Below, piece after piece: positions 1 to 13,199 of a stretch of DNA of 64,000 bases. Within the stretch, counting starts at the first letter, position 1. Every line of letters begins with the position of its first letter. The DNA comes from Paragonimus westermani (taxonomy: Eukaryota > Platyhelminthes > Trematoda > Plagiorchiida > Troglotrematidae), in the NCBI GenBank assembly GCA_008508345.1, contig QNGE01000909.1, positions 53,304-117,303 on the forward strand, in the 5' to 3' direction. The translations under genes and the position numbers were made by a program. A model generated the notes under the pieces. It did no database searches. It was not told the origin of the DNA and saw nothing but the letters and a program-made list of their open reading frames with translations.

Positions 1-3000
1 CACTGTACACACGAACCAAGCAACCAGACACACAGTCAGTCCAGGCACAACGGAGCAACAACACCGTCTCCACGCACAACAAACGCACGCATCTGCTTTT
101 TGTCTGGCTGCTCCCCATCGGCCAATCTGACAAGGTTGAACCCGCAAGGACCGAAGTCCTAGTCAGCACAGCCCTCCGGATCAAAACAGCACGCAAGCCT
201 GACCACCACGGCAAGGTAGCAGAAAGGGTCAGGATTTGCAAATACACCTGAATACACACAGACATGCATATACTTTAGCGACTTCGGAAAGCATATTTGG
301 ACGAGTATGGTTATCGACACACCAGTGAATATAGGTGTATATGTACGCACACAAATTCGGATACATCGTTATACAAGTAAATACTTTCACTTTCGTATAT
401 TTATAAATCCATGGAAATATGTACAGAAAACCACAAGTAACTGCGCACACGGTTTGACGTGCTTGTTTATTTATATTTAGGTTTGCGATGGACAAGTAGG
501 TTTGCGTTTTACTCATGTTCACTAACACGTTAAAACGCCTTTCCTAAAGAGCATACGAAAATAAGCCCCAACAGACATAGAATTAAAATACCATGGTGTG
601 GCTTGAAAACGAACTGTTTATTCCCATCAGCGTTTCAAAGGATGATAATTAATTAGCTTTAACCTAGTCTGTGGAGAACTGCAGCGATCAACAGAATAGA
701 ACAAAAGAACCTGAGATGTACTTCAGCCCACCAGGTAGCGCTCAAAATTATGCTAACCAAAAAGTGCTCAGAACCCTAGAGCTGGCTAAGCAACGACGGG
801 GAAGGCGCAATTGAGACGATTATGGGGATCAGACTAACGGACGGGCCGTTAGTGTGGCGCAGCGTGCTGCAGACACCCTTTTGGCTTTCGTTTGTGCACG
901 ATTTGTGCATATCTTACTAGGCCTTTGGCTCGCGCTTGTTTCTGTCATCTCATTTTACAGAACTGTCACTGGAATCCTTATATCTGAGGAACGTTATCTT
1001 CCGGTGACTCCGTTTTGCACAGTGTGTTTTGACTAACGGGTACACGAATTCAGAACGTAAGGCTTGCCTGTTACATTGGGAAGATGGCAAGCAAGGTTGT
1101 CAACGACAATGGCGCGATATGCAAAATGTTCGAAACACATTTTGCCTCTTCGTTTGGCAAAAGACACAGCTTATTACCTTCTATTATTCTGTCAAAAACA
1201 GATAAAGTTTCCAGTAAGTTTCTCATTCGCTAACAGTTAACTACCACTAAACTTTCAATCCCTCCTGGACCTTACGGTTTCCCACCAATTGCTATCAAGG
1301 AGTAAAATGAGGGTACAAACATTCTTTTGTTCACTTTGCTTACTCTCATTTTTGTCCAGAATCCTCTGCCATCAGTAGAAAAAGCAAGTCATCATGCCAC
1401 GCTGCAAAAGTGGTCCGAGGTAGAACGTTAGTAACCATTGTTCCATCAACCACGCACCAATCCGTTAGAGATAATTTGGAAGGGCGATGGAGGTAAACTG
1501 TCGAGCTTTTAAGGTCACAAGACCTTATAAACCTTTTACAAGACAGTTTCCTTAGGAATCGCTGTCATATGGTATGTCGGTTGGAATTCTCAAACCATAA
1601 ACCGACGTCCGTCGACTCAGAAAATGTGGTACTTACCAAACTCTTAGGCATGTAAAAGGTTCTTGATTGCGTGCCTCGTAAGCGCCCCATGATCGAAGTA
1701 CCATTTTTGTCGCAAGGGCCCCCTGTATAGCTGGCTTTCATCAATTCTTGGAAGTCGTATTTGAACAGTCGGAATAGGATGGCACTGCCTGATGCGAGAA
1801 TAAGTGGCCAATGGGGTGATTTGAGGAAGCGTTTTCGAACTGTTGCTTGCTCCAGTGAATATAAGTGATGTGTACAAGGTTGTCGAGAATATTGTAAATA
1901 TTGTAAAACCTTCCCATATTTTAATAGACTTCCGAATGAAATCAGAACAAGTAACGACATTGTGCTTATCAGAAAGGACTTGGATAGCTACCTCACGTTA
2001 TCAGACACACTGTCTATCGTCAACCTCTTTGTACCCTCCGACGACATTTTCAAGCGTGATCCGGAGAACGCCTAGTCGTAAGGTGCATATAACGTACAAA
2101 CACCTCCATGCTGCTGCGCCGCCGTCAAAAGCAGCTTGCTTACAGTGGTTATGCTCTTTCACTCTCGTAAGTACCAGGAGTATAGGGCATATAAGCCTTT
2201 CGATCATGTGTGATGATAGATGATATTAACCGATTATCGACTATCATACAAAACCCTCCTTACAGCCCACGCAATCGCACTGAAATCTCGCTTTGTCGCT
2301 CTCGTTCCTTCCCCTGCCACAAACCCCTCTTTTTGAATATCAAACAACTTTCATGCCGTAAAGTTTGGATTTCGATTTAGACATTAGTCTTTCAAAGTAA
2401 ATTTACGCCGAACTCCGTACTGGGTTTTGATTACCAAGTGATACCCATTTCGGGGACGGATGCTGGTTACACAATTACCGTGAGCCACCATAACAACTAG
2501 TTGACGGTGTCATATATTTTATCACCCGAAGCAAAATATTGACACCGCACAGTCTTTGTCCAAAAAATTACAGGCGCACTATACGTCATGATAAATGTGA
2601 TCAATCCACAGTTTCTCATTCAGCATATGAGATTGTGTTCTTTGTCTTAAACCGATAGACACCCGATATGCGAACGAATCCGCGATGAGAACACGCACAA
2701 AACCCCGTCTGGATCGAACGAGTCGCGGAATTTTCAACTTCTCGACGGTTTACGGCAATCCACGATATCCTGTTCTGGAGTCTGCTCAACCATTTGCCGG
2801 ATTTTGGAATTTCCTGCCCTCCCTCGCTAAAACCAGCTAATGTCAACACTTTCCCAACGGTAATGTGATCATTCAATAGCAAAAACCGCGAAGATACACT
2901 TAGACGTATTCCTTTGGACACTTTGAAACGTCGACCTATACACAACTTTGTGAAAGATAATTTGATATATCACATTTTCTGGACTGAATCTGTGGAACGA

Positions 3001-4000
3001 GCGAACTCTCATCTTTCCCAGCGCGTGCGTCAAAATTTCGTGAACTGTAATCATTCTCTTTCTGTCTACACCCTTTTTCTGACAGACTGCACAATTGTAG
3101 TACTATTTATTCACTTGCTGTTTGTTGTTTCAACTGTCCGCAATGATTGCGCACCTCCCAAAGTGCTTTTCAGCTGTGCGCTGAGAAATGCAAATCATTA
3201 CTTGCTGCGTACAGTTAATTGCAGAACTTTAGAAATTGGCTCGTTTTTACTATCTGGCTTCTACAGCAGACGCGCAGAAACATGAATCAAGAAAAGACAA
3301 ACGAGGAGATTGCAGGTTAGACAGCTGGAGAAGTCACATGACCGCCAGCTGCTACACGTTTGCGTGTATGTATCTGGTATATCATATTTTTAGACTTCTA
3401 GTTCTCACTATTTTCATGAGTGTTACGCTCATTGCAAACCGAATATTATCCAGTCATGTGAGTAGGTACAACACTACGCCGTCGTGCGCACTACACTCCG
3501 CATTCACGTAGTCTTCGGTACTGTTATGACATCCATCATGACACACTGGAGAACCCGGCTTTATTAAAATCTCTCTGGCTTACAATGGATAACTTCCTCC
3601 AAATTACACAGTATCTGTCATGGTGGAATATAATGTCAGCACCTTCTATTTGTCCTTGTAAATAGCTTCGTACTGTTGCTGATTATTTTTGTTCCAATAC
3701 ACACATTTATAACCTACGCCTTGTCATGGTTATAGGCATTTTTACATATATGACGATAACTATATAAACACCTTGTATATATGTAGATGAGTAGATATTA
3801 ACACGTGTGTGCAAATGCACCTGCATGTAAAAGTATATACGATGCCGCCATATACTCACCAAAATATGTGTGCGTACGCAAACGAACGCGCAGTTATGTA
3901 TTCATCATCAAGCACATATATATCTATGCTTAAATTTGGGTATAAACATACTTACGTACATGTTCACAGGCCCAAAAGGATACTAATGGAATAAGGCTTC
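1..4000. other. Noncoding stretch with low-complexity patches
   Basis: No recognisable gene. Positions about 230-420 and 3770-3995 are rich in alternating TG/CA and TA steps, like degenerate microsatellites. The longest open frames (minus 1565-1960, plus 1843-2223, plus 2914-3285) overlap frames on the other strand or one another. None shows a motif I know, and their lengths are near what chance gives in this much sequence. Positions 2510-2560 share a short block with 48770-48835. Confidence 0.6.
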
Positions 4001-7000
4001 GCGTACTTGAGTAACCAAAGGTTAGTTGTGAAGTGGTGACTGTAGCTCTTTGGAGAGCGCACTGCGTGTGGGGCTGGATGAGGTAGTGTATTCTGTTATG
4101 TGGCACTGAAGGTAACCGATGGGTTTTATCCTTAACCTGCGAACGGGTTTTCCTTTATCTTGTTAGTCAAGGTGTTTGGTTCACGTTGCCGTAGCTCACC
4201 CAAGTACACCAAGACTTCCTGCTTTTCGTTGGCACATGAGTGTTGGGGTTGACCACAGAACTGGCTGCACCACGCCCGCTGCAGACCATCTGCCTCAAAA
4301 TCACCTTATTCCTTCTTCTGAAAGCACGGTCAGCAAACTTCGCACTACAGAGGTTACGGCGCACGCGTGTACTCAAACCGTTCTCTTGATTACACTTTAA
4401 AATGCCTCAGCCTAACTGTAGGGACTCCAGTCACTTCCCCTTGGATCTCCAGCGTGCCTTTTGAGTTTTGTTCACAGCAATTTTGTTGTCGTGGTGGCTG
4501 AGAGAAGCATCAAGGGTATGTTGTGAACGTGGTTTTAGAACCGCCTTAAGATACTCCAGACCTACCGTTAGTTCAGATAATCGCGTGCGCCTAGCAGTAA
4601 CTTTGTGGTGACGTTGGGTAAGCGCAATGTTACTATGCCCAATGACATGTTGGGGAATCTCACATGCAGTCAACTGTTCCAACACAGTATCTATCGTGCG
4701 ATTGTTCTTGATCTCCGCGTGGCTGGTGATGTGATTAATAAAGAGCTCAGTGGCCTTAAGCAAACGCGATACCCTACCACTTTTCATAAGAATCGGAACT
4801 ATGGTCAGATGCTGATATGGCTTCCCACTGACGGTTCTAATAAGCTGAAGTGAAGAAGTGAACAGTTCTACGTTCTTACTGAAAGCGGTACTGTGTTCTC
4901 TGATAAATACCTTATTTCGCAGACGCAAACAAACCAGCTGACGATGCGATCTGGATATATCAGTAAATAAATGAAAATAAAAACAGCAGGTTGCAGACAA
5001 ATGTCACGGCATACTCACCATCTTTCCACTTAACGGTCTACAACAAGGGTATGGTCGACAGACGCGCACAATGACTGTTTAAGCATATTTTGAAGATTGG
5101 CTAACAACTGGTAGTTGTTGCATTGGGTGTGAATATATGAAAAACGTAACAGCTGCCTCGGTTAAATTTACTGGCATTGCAACCAAAAAATGTGTTCGTT
5201 CATCTCGAGAAACATCTCCGTACTTCAGACTAATTTAGTGTACACCTTTAGAAGCAAACACAACGAACCCTCGCAATCTCTGTCGGAACAGCGAAAAAGG
5301 TCATATCCTCTCTGTTTCGACAGATCTCGCAACTTAGTAAGTTTACCATGATTATCTAAAATACTGTGCTTCAGCGTAGCCTACTGCAATGAGGTTGACA
5401 GTATTAAAGTTTCTGATCGTGTAGGTCGTGTGTACAACTTACTAGGAACCTGGCTGGCCCTCATCAGCTTTAATTGTCATCTCAGAATATTATCGTGGCC
5501 ACAGGCCCCAGAAAACCGCACTCCCCCGGTGCTTCTGCCCCGCCGTGCGTTACAGAGCCCAAACCCAATCTTCCTGATGATGTACAGTATTTTCTCATTG
5601 CCGGAACATCCATTCCAGTGACGTTAACATAACCAACACCGAAGTCGTAAGAATACATCAATTTTGCTATTATGTTCGATAACCACCACTAGGATAGCGA
5701 AAAACTCCAAGGTGTGTTACGACCGTTGTTGATTCCGGACGTCTACGGACTCGCCGAGCTACGCTAAATCTACTCGCGGCGTCCATCCATATGCTGGATG
5801 TTGGGTAGTCGAGTTCCTAACGCAGTGGTCGTCCACTACATTCCCTACCTCTTGATTACGCGAGTCCGATTCAACAGTGGCGGCCATACAGGCGTTGTTG
5901 TTACCGAAGTGTTGAAATTTGAGCAAGTCATTCGGGTGTCATCCAGAATCTACCTAGCATCTATTGAATATTTTTCAAGAATGATGTCGCCGTTGTCCGC
6001 CACCATGTTGACAGAACGTCCGGAGGTGGATTATTTGCAACGATCGTTTACAAGTGTCCTCAGTAACTTCTTGCTTTTGCGGGTGACTAAGCTTCGGAAC
6101 ACCTATGACCCCGGCATTTCTTGTCGTTGTCCAGCAGTAGTCAAGTAAGTGATGTCTTCTGATCACTGGTGAAGTGTGTATGCACATGCCTTTTGTTCAC
6201 TGCAAACGCTGTTCAAAAGCTGCAGCGGTAGTGGGAGTGTACCTCAAGAAGGGTAAGGAAAACTGATGATCACCTAGGCTATCATTCTCCGGTCATCATC
6301 AAAAGGCGGCTGAGAGGGACTATGCTGTATAAAACATGATAAACTACATGTTCCTCGGCATGGATAAGGCAGCTTTAAAAATCATTCACAGAATTCCTGT
6401 ATGATCATCATTTGGTTATGCCTAAGCAGTCGCACTCAAGGGCCCTGAAATGCACACAAAGCGTGCCCGGCGGGTTGCTAGGACAACGTTATTAAGCTCT
6501 TGAAACTTGACCTACGAGTCTGGACCAGTGATTTCCGATCTTTAGTCATTCGAGTGGAGAAGATTGAGGACACCCAACCCTCCCCTACATTTTTCTGTGT
6601 AGGTCGCACAGAGGCATCCTCGGATTTTGTGGGTCTGCAAGGTCATCAAGAGACGTATTGCAAGTTGAGGCCCGGGTCCATGTTAGGAAACATTTTCCCG
6701 CTCACAGAGTGGTGGCGCGCTGAAGTATGCTGCCGTCGGTTTTTGCCAGTGCTGCTGCCCCCTGGTCCTAAGCACTGAGGAACGGTGTAGAGATTTTTCT
6801 TGGTTTTGTTCACTAACGATGCCTCATTATTGTACAACAACGTTTTGCGTCATCTCTGCAGGTTGTTCGAATTGATTGAAAATGACCTTGCGATTACAAT
6901 AAAGCTTTGTGCACGCACGTCTTTCTGCTCTTCTATCTGTGGCGTAGTTGCCTGACGATACTACACGGATCTCATTCATTTTTAGCTCTGTTGTACTCCG

Positions 7001-9185
7001 AACATCGTCGCAGCACCGACCGCGTTTCAGCCGCCCACGGTAATCTTGGAATATCCTCGCTTCCTGGATACTGTTAATTTGGAATGTTGCTGTGGTGGTC
7101 TTCTCGAACCCTTTCTGTGAGTCAAGCGTTTTATTCCTATAACTTGCTATAGCTCCCGTAACTGCCCTGTTGCATTCGTTCATTTTTTTGTGTCACTGCA
7201 CTCAGTGAAATACGCCCGCATTCACTTAAGGTAGTCTGAGACGGGACACAATGAGAATCTTGATTGGTAACAAAAACCGAAACGCATGAGCCAGAGGCCC
7301 AGTAATTCATGCACACAACTCATTCAAACGGAGACCGAAATGGCGTCAACTACACGAAAGCCAAATGCGTTACATAGCTACGTTTCACCCTGCGAATTTT
7401 TTCGATGACCATGAGACTCCAATTAATAGTGCTACAACAGTTCCATCACTGATGGTTTTCAGGAAAACTGGCGAATGTATGGCACATGATTACAAATGCA
7501 TTGCATTCGGGGGAACTAAGCCCCCAGCTTCTCAACCGCGCATTAGTCAGTAAATCAGTGAACGGATGATTTCAACACCACGTCAAATGTGATTTCAGAT
7601 GAAGTGAAAACGAAAAAATTCTGCTTCTCAATTCGTCAAGAAGTATAATGCGCGCCTTTTTACTTAACGTTCTTCCTATCAGAGTCTGTAGATCACGGAT
7701 ATATATGAACGAAAGGTCATCCTGATCATTTTTAGGTTGAGGTGGGGGCGCGCGCGATATAAGCCGTGTCGCTGCGGTGTGGCGTGCTGGCCGGTGGAGG
7801 TTTCCTTTCATACCCGGGAAGAAATAATTTTAACGGCCGAGTTTTCTGATTGGTTGTTGAATAAGTCTGTTGGCAGATTAATGCTGAAATCTGCGTACAT
7901 GTAAACGGCAAATAATTTTAATTTTTTCGATATTGAGGTGCAGATTCATACTGAAAAACAACGTAAATTCGTTGATTTGTATAGTGACGATTTTATACGT
8001 TCATATATATGCACACACATGTGCATATCTGATTATATCGACTGAAATCCACGTTATTATAGGTAGACGTATATTTATTACATGACCATTTTTAATCATG
8101 TATTCACAACCATGTTATATATGTTCACAAGCTGGATGCACTAAACATAAGTAAATCATTCATAAAGTCGCCTCTGCTTAAAGCTGCTTTTCTTCGTGCT
8201 ACGCACACAACCTAACTCAACCAGTTACAGAGAGCTGTCTCGAAAAATCACTTTGTGCCTTTAGGTTTCTGTCACTGTTTCGCCCACTGTTTATTGGTAA
8301 CGTGTATAACAGTTCTCGTCCCCCATTAAAGTGGCTTCAACATTTTCCTACCGATATTTGAGAGCTTCTCGTAAATCCTTCCGGAGAATGCACATAAAAT
8401 GTTCCGGTAAAGTCGGTGAGTTTCGGTGTATTTTGCCGCATTCACCATTACACCGTTTGGACAGACGCCTCCGCCTACGTACAATGATAATCATAGACAG
8501 CAATACATCTGTGGTTCACACTAATGCCTAATTGCCACACAACCATGGAGAGAAAGCAAACCCTATGTAGCAAGAGATGGAAAAAGAAGGGGACGGAAAA
8601 GAACCTAACTATTGAGAATAATTACGTCTATGTTCAGAAACTCAACATCAAGGTGCTTACACCTTACAAACAAACAACCGTGCTGCAGGTGAGAGTAAGA
8701 CGTCATCAGCAAGACAGCTTTCTTACGGCTTTCGCTGCCCCGCGTCATTAAATGCGCTCACTTAAAAGACAACTTCGCCAAACAGTGACAACATTCACGC
8801 CACTGAGCTCGATTAAGCGCCATCTCACCTAGAATCTCCAGTCACCGACTCTGTGAGTCGTGAGGGCCGCAGCCCGAGAGACGAACTCGATCTATAGTGG
8901 CCAACCCCTTGGTGAACGACTTAATTTCTCTATACCAGGTCACTATCTGTCCATCTCGCATCTTACACCAGTCTCTCGCAGTGTTAGCGAACAGTGCTCG
9001 GTGTGAAAGACGACTAGCTAGCAACCATAATACATGACCTAATCATCTAAACCTGTGCAAACGTATAGATTGAACAAAAGAATTCGTTTGGCAATCACTA
9101 TCGAACACCCGCTTTCTAACCTCTACGTACTAAGTGTTCTAATCGATGGGACCCTCAGTCAAGACACAGCTACATTCGAGTGTTA
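4001..9185. other. Noncoding stretch with unassigned open frames
   Basis: No recognised gene. The longest open frame is on the minus strand at 4431-5000 (189 codons); it opens with TTG rather than ATG and shows no domain I can name. A plus-strand frame at 5798-6148 ends right where the sequence reads AAGTAAGT, a good splice-donor match, but its protein is unrecognised. A minus-strand frame at 6827-7183 (118 codons) is also unassigned. Positions 8490-8570 resemble 18570-18650, which suggests an old interspersed repeat. Confidence 0.55.
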
Positions 9186-9189
9186 CATG
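9186..9189. repeat. Target-site duplication, left copy (CATG)
   Basis: The four bases CATG directly precede the first LTR (TGTTGG...) and recur directly after the third LTR at 14452-14455. A 4-bp duplication is within the usual range for gypsy-type LTR elements. No CATG lies at the internal LTR junctions, so the whole array behaves as one insertion. CATG is palindromic and short, so a chance match is possible. Confidence 0.7.
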
Positions 9190-9486
9190 TGTTGGAACTG
9201 ATCCAACAAAATACAACCCTGTCAGTTAGCACTATCGACAATCGATCGACAGTGAAAAGCCAAGTCTCAGCGCGTTGACTTCGTATATTATTACCGACCC
9301 TGGAAAATAGAGAGTACAGAGAGGCACGTCAAGCTAGCGAGGCACGGAGCGAGTTGTGTGTTAGCCCCGGGACGGATGTTACAAATTGTGTAGCTTGACT
9401 AAAACAAAAGTAGGTACAAAATCAAAATCATAGAAAATGTACAGATGAATGCGACTATCAAAATATCATTTATTATAGTCGCTACA
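9190..9486 (-). repeat. LTR 1 (3' LTR in element orientation)
   Basis: A 297-bp repeat that begins TGTTGG and ends GCTACA on the plus strand. On the minus strand it runs TGTAGC...CCAACA, the standard TG...CA form. It differs from LTR 2 at one visible base (9326). Its plus-strand left edge carries a perfect 7-bp inverted repeat with a 5-nt loop (9190-9208). Its right edge carries an 8-bp inverted repeat GCGACTAT/ATAGTCGC (9451-9482). AATAAA lies on the minus strand at 9469-9474 inside that second hairpin loop. Confidence 0.92.
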
Positions 9487-9490
9487 TAGC

Positions 9491-9498
9491 TCTCCCCC
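9491..9498 (-). other. Polypurine tract, unit A
   Basis: On the minus strand this reads GGGGGAGA and sits four bases before the LTR start TGTAGC. Position and composition fit the purine primer used for plus-strand DNA synthesis in LTR elements. The same tract recurs at 11973-11980. Confidence 0.7.
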
Positions 9499-10717
9499 AG
9501 AAGGCTAGTAAGTATTACACAGGCCTTCGTTATTGCAGCGAGGGAGGGAAAATCACATATCACGTTTTTTTAGAATGATCACAGTTACAAGGTGATACAC
9601 GCAAAGAATGATTGCACGTGATAGGGAGTGTCAAAGTTCGGGGGTGGAGGAGGGTCGGTCCAAAACATTTGCTGCGCTGCTATGGTTTAATTATTTGTGT
9701 TATTTAGTCTTCGGTGCGTTTCTTGTCTATCGCAGCGGGCTGCCCAACCCTAAAAACTCTTGAGAGAAAAGGGGGGTAGGTTTGTCCAGTGCTGTACGAT
9801 AGGTCTATGGGAGTTGTCTCTCCACGCACCATATCCGAATCGTCTGGAAGAGAGAAAACAAGGTGAAGTACCCGCAGGACAGGCGGAAAAGGATAACTCA
9901 CCGTGTAAACGTATCCGGTGGACTAAATAATTTCACAGTCGGAGTTTCGTGGACACTACAACTTCGAGTGTCACTGCCTTTGGTTCCCTTCTTCTTTGTT
10001 ATCCTGTCTACAGTTGATAGACTCAAAAAAGAAAAAGATTAGTAGGCGAATAGACCTGGTCCAGAACCATGCTAAGGAATAGTACGTGGTGTTTAAACTG
10101 ACAGGTATCCTTAGGCAGGTCGTGCGAGTGGATGCCAGGTGGACTGAAATGAAACAGATAGCGTAGGTTTGGCGCTGTTAGTGTTATCCGTGCAACCGCT
10201 CAGCGTGAAATGCTGTTGGCCTAGAGATATCCATGGTCTGCACAGACAAGGTGGATTATTCCTTGCAAAAGTGCGCAAACAATCTCATATGGCTTAACAA
10301 AGCTTTTGACACGGTGTTGCGAAAACAAATTAGCGCTGGACGAACAATCAGGAGTGACCGTGCAGTGAGGACATTAATGCTAGTCGTGTTCCCCTTGCAG
10401 TACCTGCGTTAGGTAGTGCTTACGACGTTGCAGGGTCCGATGCCGGCTGAAATGTGCCATGGCCGAAACTGCACTCGCGTGAATGAGCGACAGAGGTGTT
10501 CTCTGGGTCGGTCCTGAATGTTGAGAATTCCTGATCTCGTGCGGGAATAACCTACCGAGAAATGGTGTTGTGGCAAGCGTTAGTGGTTCGAGCCGTGAGG
10601 ACGTTTAATCCGAGGTGTTTACCGTGCTGCTTACGACTGTAAGAGCTACACCGTTGGAAAGATGTCCGATAGATGGCCAATGAAACCAGAGCTGCCAGAT
10701 TGGTTGACCCGTGAATA

Positions 10718-11485
10718 TCAAACTAGGTCAGATGCTGGGTGTGCGTCGCCTTGATGAGGCGTAGATGCAGGGTTTGTGCACCGTTTGGCTGCAGTCAGCT
10801 TTTGACTGCGGTATATGGTGCCTGGATGATATACTAGGTCAAAGACATAGAGAACGGCTTGAAGAAAGTTCAAGCCGCGTCGCGAAGCAGCGATTTCTGC
10901 TCCTAGAGCCTCAATGTCTGATAGACCACCTTGTCGGGACCCACATGCGCCTACTTTAGAACGTTTAGTAGATTGCGGTACATTCAAGCAATCTAGTTGC
11001 TGAAAAGGCTCCATTACTTGATCAGCCATGTTTGCTGTCTCGGCAAGAGTTTGTGAACGTGCAACGGAGGGCTACGTCTGTGTGAGAGTTGCCGATGATT
11101 TGTTGCGTTTGCGCTAGCGGCGTTGTAGGGCGTTTGTCAACTAGCTTGAGGTCGTGGAAAATTTTCTGTACTCGGGTCTTGTCGGTTAACAACTGCTCCT
11201 GTTTTATAAAAGGTCTCGTACTTGAGCTATACGGTTGGTTCACTATAACATCGTGAAGTTGTGAGGTAACTTCGCTCGGAAACCTAACCACTGGCAGAAC
11301 CCTGTTTGATCAGACGAAATTCCGTTGTTGAAAAATTCTGCTTGTAAGTAATCAAACCAGAGAGAGTCATTTTCAAGGAACTGAGGGACCGCTAGAACAT
11401 TAGTGCCGAAGCGGAGGCTGTCAACGTGCTTAGGTAGTACTTCGGACAGAGGGCAGTGCTTACGCGGTTCAGATATCAATAACAA
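10718..11485 (-). pseudogene. Disrupted gypsy-type gag, unit A
   Basis: Three overlapping minus-strand open frames (11243-11485, 11022-11291, 10718-11029) lie in the order expected for the N-terminal, middle and C-terminal parts of a retrotransposon Gag. The first contains a LWFDYLQAEF block, like the WF...E..F block of gypsy Gag proteins. The second has an LP-V-like entry, a KRPTTPL block and a run ending in a C-terminal-type motif. The third opens with ADQVME, like the A-D--ME block near the end of the family's Gag domain. Gag would form the particle in which the RNA is packaged. The frames are offset, so at least two frameshifts separate them and no full-length Gag can be made. No zinc knuckle was seen. 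The same breaks at the first and third fragments recur in unit B. Confidence 0.75.
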
Positions 11486-11657
11486 CTAATTAAGCTGAAT
11501 TGAGGAAATATATAAATGCTTACATGCCGGACGTATACACGAACAGAGAAAAACAACTGATTACGTGTACGTCAATAAAGACAGTATACATGCAAGTACG
11601 CAAAGGAACGAACTCACCAAGACGCAAGAGACGACTGTAGCGGAACGTTCGAAATTT

Positions 11658-11669
11658 TCGGGCTCACCA
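11658..11669 (-). other. Primer-binding site, tRNA-Trp type, unit A
   Basis: On the minus strand, 2 nt inside the LTR edge, the sequence is TGGTGAGCCCGA. Animal tRNA-Trp 3' ends predict TGGTGACCCCGA, so 11 of 12 positions agree. Priming from tRNA-Trp is a known trait of the CsRn1 group. The site fixes element orientation as minus. Confidence 0.75.
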
Positions 11670-11671
11670 AT

Positions 11672-11968
11672 TGTTGGAACTGATCCAACAAAATACAACC
11701 CTGTCAGTTAGCACTATCGACAATCGATCGACAGTGAAAAGCCAAGTCTCAGCGCGTTGACTTCGTATATTATTACCGACCCTGGAAAATAGAGAGTACA
11801 GAGAGGCGCGTCAAGCTAGCGAGGCACGGAGCGAGTTGTGTGTTAGCCCCGGGACGGATGTTACAAATTGTGTAGCTTGACTAAAACAAAAGTAGGTACA
11901 AAATCAAAATCATAGAAAATGTACAGATGAATGCGACTATCAAAATATCATTTATTATAGTCGCTACA
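11672..11968 (-). repeat. LTR 2 (shared middle LTR)
   Basis: A second full 297-bp LTR with the same ends and both edge hairpins (right-edge hairpin at 11933-11964). It serves as the 5' LTR of unit A and the 3' LTR of unit B, in minus-strand order. It differs from LTR 1 and from LTR 3 by single visible bases. No target-site duplication flanks it. Confidence 0.92.
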
Positions 11969-11972
11969 TAGC

Positions 11973-11980
11973 TCTCCCCC
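11973..11980 (-). other. Polypurine tract, unit B
   Basis: Same minus-strand GGGGGAGA as in unit A, four bases from the LTR 2 edge. Confidence 0.7.
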
Positions 11981-13199
11981 AGAAGGCTAGTAAGTATTAC
12001 ACAGGCCTTCGTTATTGCAGCGAGGGAGGGAAAATCACATATCACGTTTTTTTAGAATGATCACAGTTACAAGGTGATACATGCAAAGAATGATTGCACG
12101 TGATAGGGAGTGTCAAAGTTCGGGGGTGGAGGAGGGTCGGTCCAAAACATTTGCTGCGCTGCTATGGTTTAATTATTTGTGTTATTTAGTCTTCGGTGCG
12201 TTTCTTGTCTATCGCAGCGGGCTGCCCAACCCTAAAAACTCTTGAGAGAAAAGGGGGGTAGGTTTGTCCAGTGCTGTACGATAGGTCTATGGGAGTTGTC
12301 TCTCCACGCACCATATCCGAATCGTCTGGAAGAGAGAAAACAAGGTGAAGTACCCGCAGGACAGGCGAAAAAGGATAACTCACCGTTTAAACGTATCCGG
12401 TGGACTAAATAATTTCACAGTCGGAGTTTCGTGGACACTACAACTTCGAGTGTCACTGCCTTTGGTTCCCTTCTTCTTTGTTATCCTGTCTACAGTTGAT
12501 AGACTCAAAAAAGAAAAAGATTAGTAGGCGAATAGACCTGGTCCAGAACCATGCTAAGGAATAGTACGTGGTGTTTAAACTGACAGGTATCCTTAGGCAG
12601 GTCGTGCGAGTGGATGCCAGGTGGACTGAAATGAAACAGATAGCGTAGGTTTGGCGCTGTTAGTGTTATCCGCGCAACCGCTCAGCGTGAAATGCTGTTG
12701 GCCTAGAGATATCCATGGTCTGCACAGACAAGGTGGATTATTCCTTGCAAAAGTGCGCAAACAATCTCATATGGCTTAACAAAGCTTTTGACACGGTGTT
12801 GCGAAAACAAATTAGCGCTGGACGAACAATCAGGAGTGACCGTGCAGTGAGGACATTAATGCTAGTCGTGTTCCCCTTGCAGTACCTGCGTTAGGTAGTG
12901 CTTACGACGTTGCAGGGTCCGATGCCGGCTGAAATGTGCCATGGCCGAAACTGCACTCGCGTGAATGAGCGACAGAGGTGTTCTCTGGGTCGGTCCTGAA
13001 TGTTGAGAATTCCTGATCTCGTGCGGGAATAACCTACCGAGAAATGGTGTTGTGGCAAGCGTTAGTGGTTCGAGCCGTGAGGACGTTTAATCCGAGGTGT
13101 TTACCGTGCTGCTTACGACTGTAAGAGCTACACCGTTGGAAAGATGTCCGATAGATGGCCAATGAAACCAGAGCTGCCAGATTGGTTGACCCGTGAATA

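Larger units (their letters stand above)
9487..11671 (-). mobile_element. LTR element internal region, unit A
   Basis: This 2185-bp segment lies between LTR 1 and LTR 2. In minus-strand order it holds a primer-binding site (11658-11669), about 170 bp of leader, a disrupted gag (11485 down to 10718), about 1.2 kb without a long reading frame, and a polypurine tract (9491-9498). On the minus strand near 9900-10020 a short frame ending at a TGA contains a VDR-type motif followed by lysines. That faintly resembles the C-terminal end of gypsy pol proteins, but the evidence is weak. The pol domains are otherwise absent. Confidence 0.85.

Noticed and set aside
4431..5000. A 189-codon minus-strand protein gene
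   Set aside because: It opens with TTG, has no recognisable domain and overlaps an open frame on the other strand. A decayed transposon frame is possible but unsupported.
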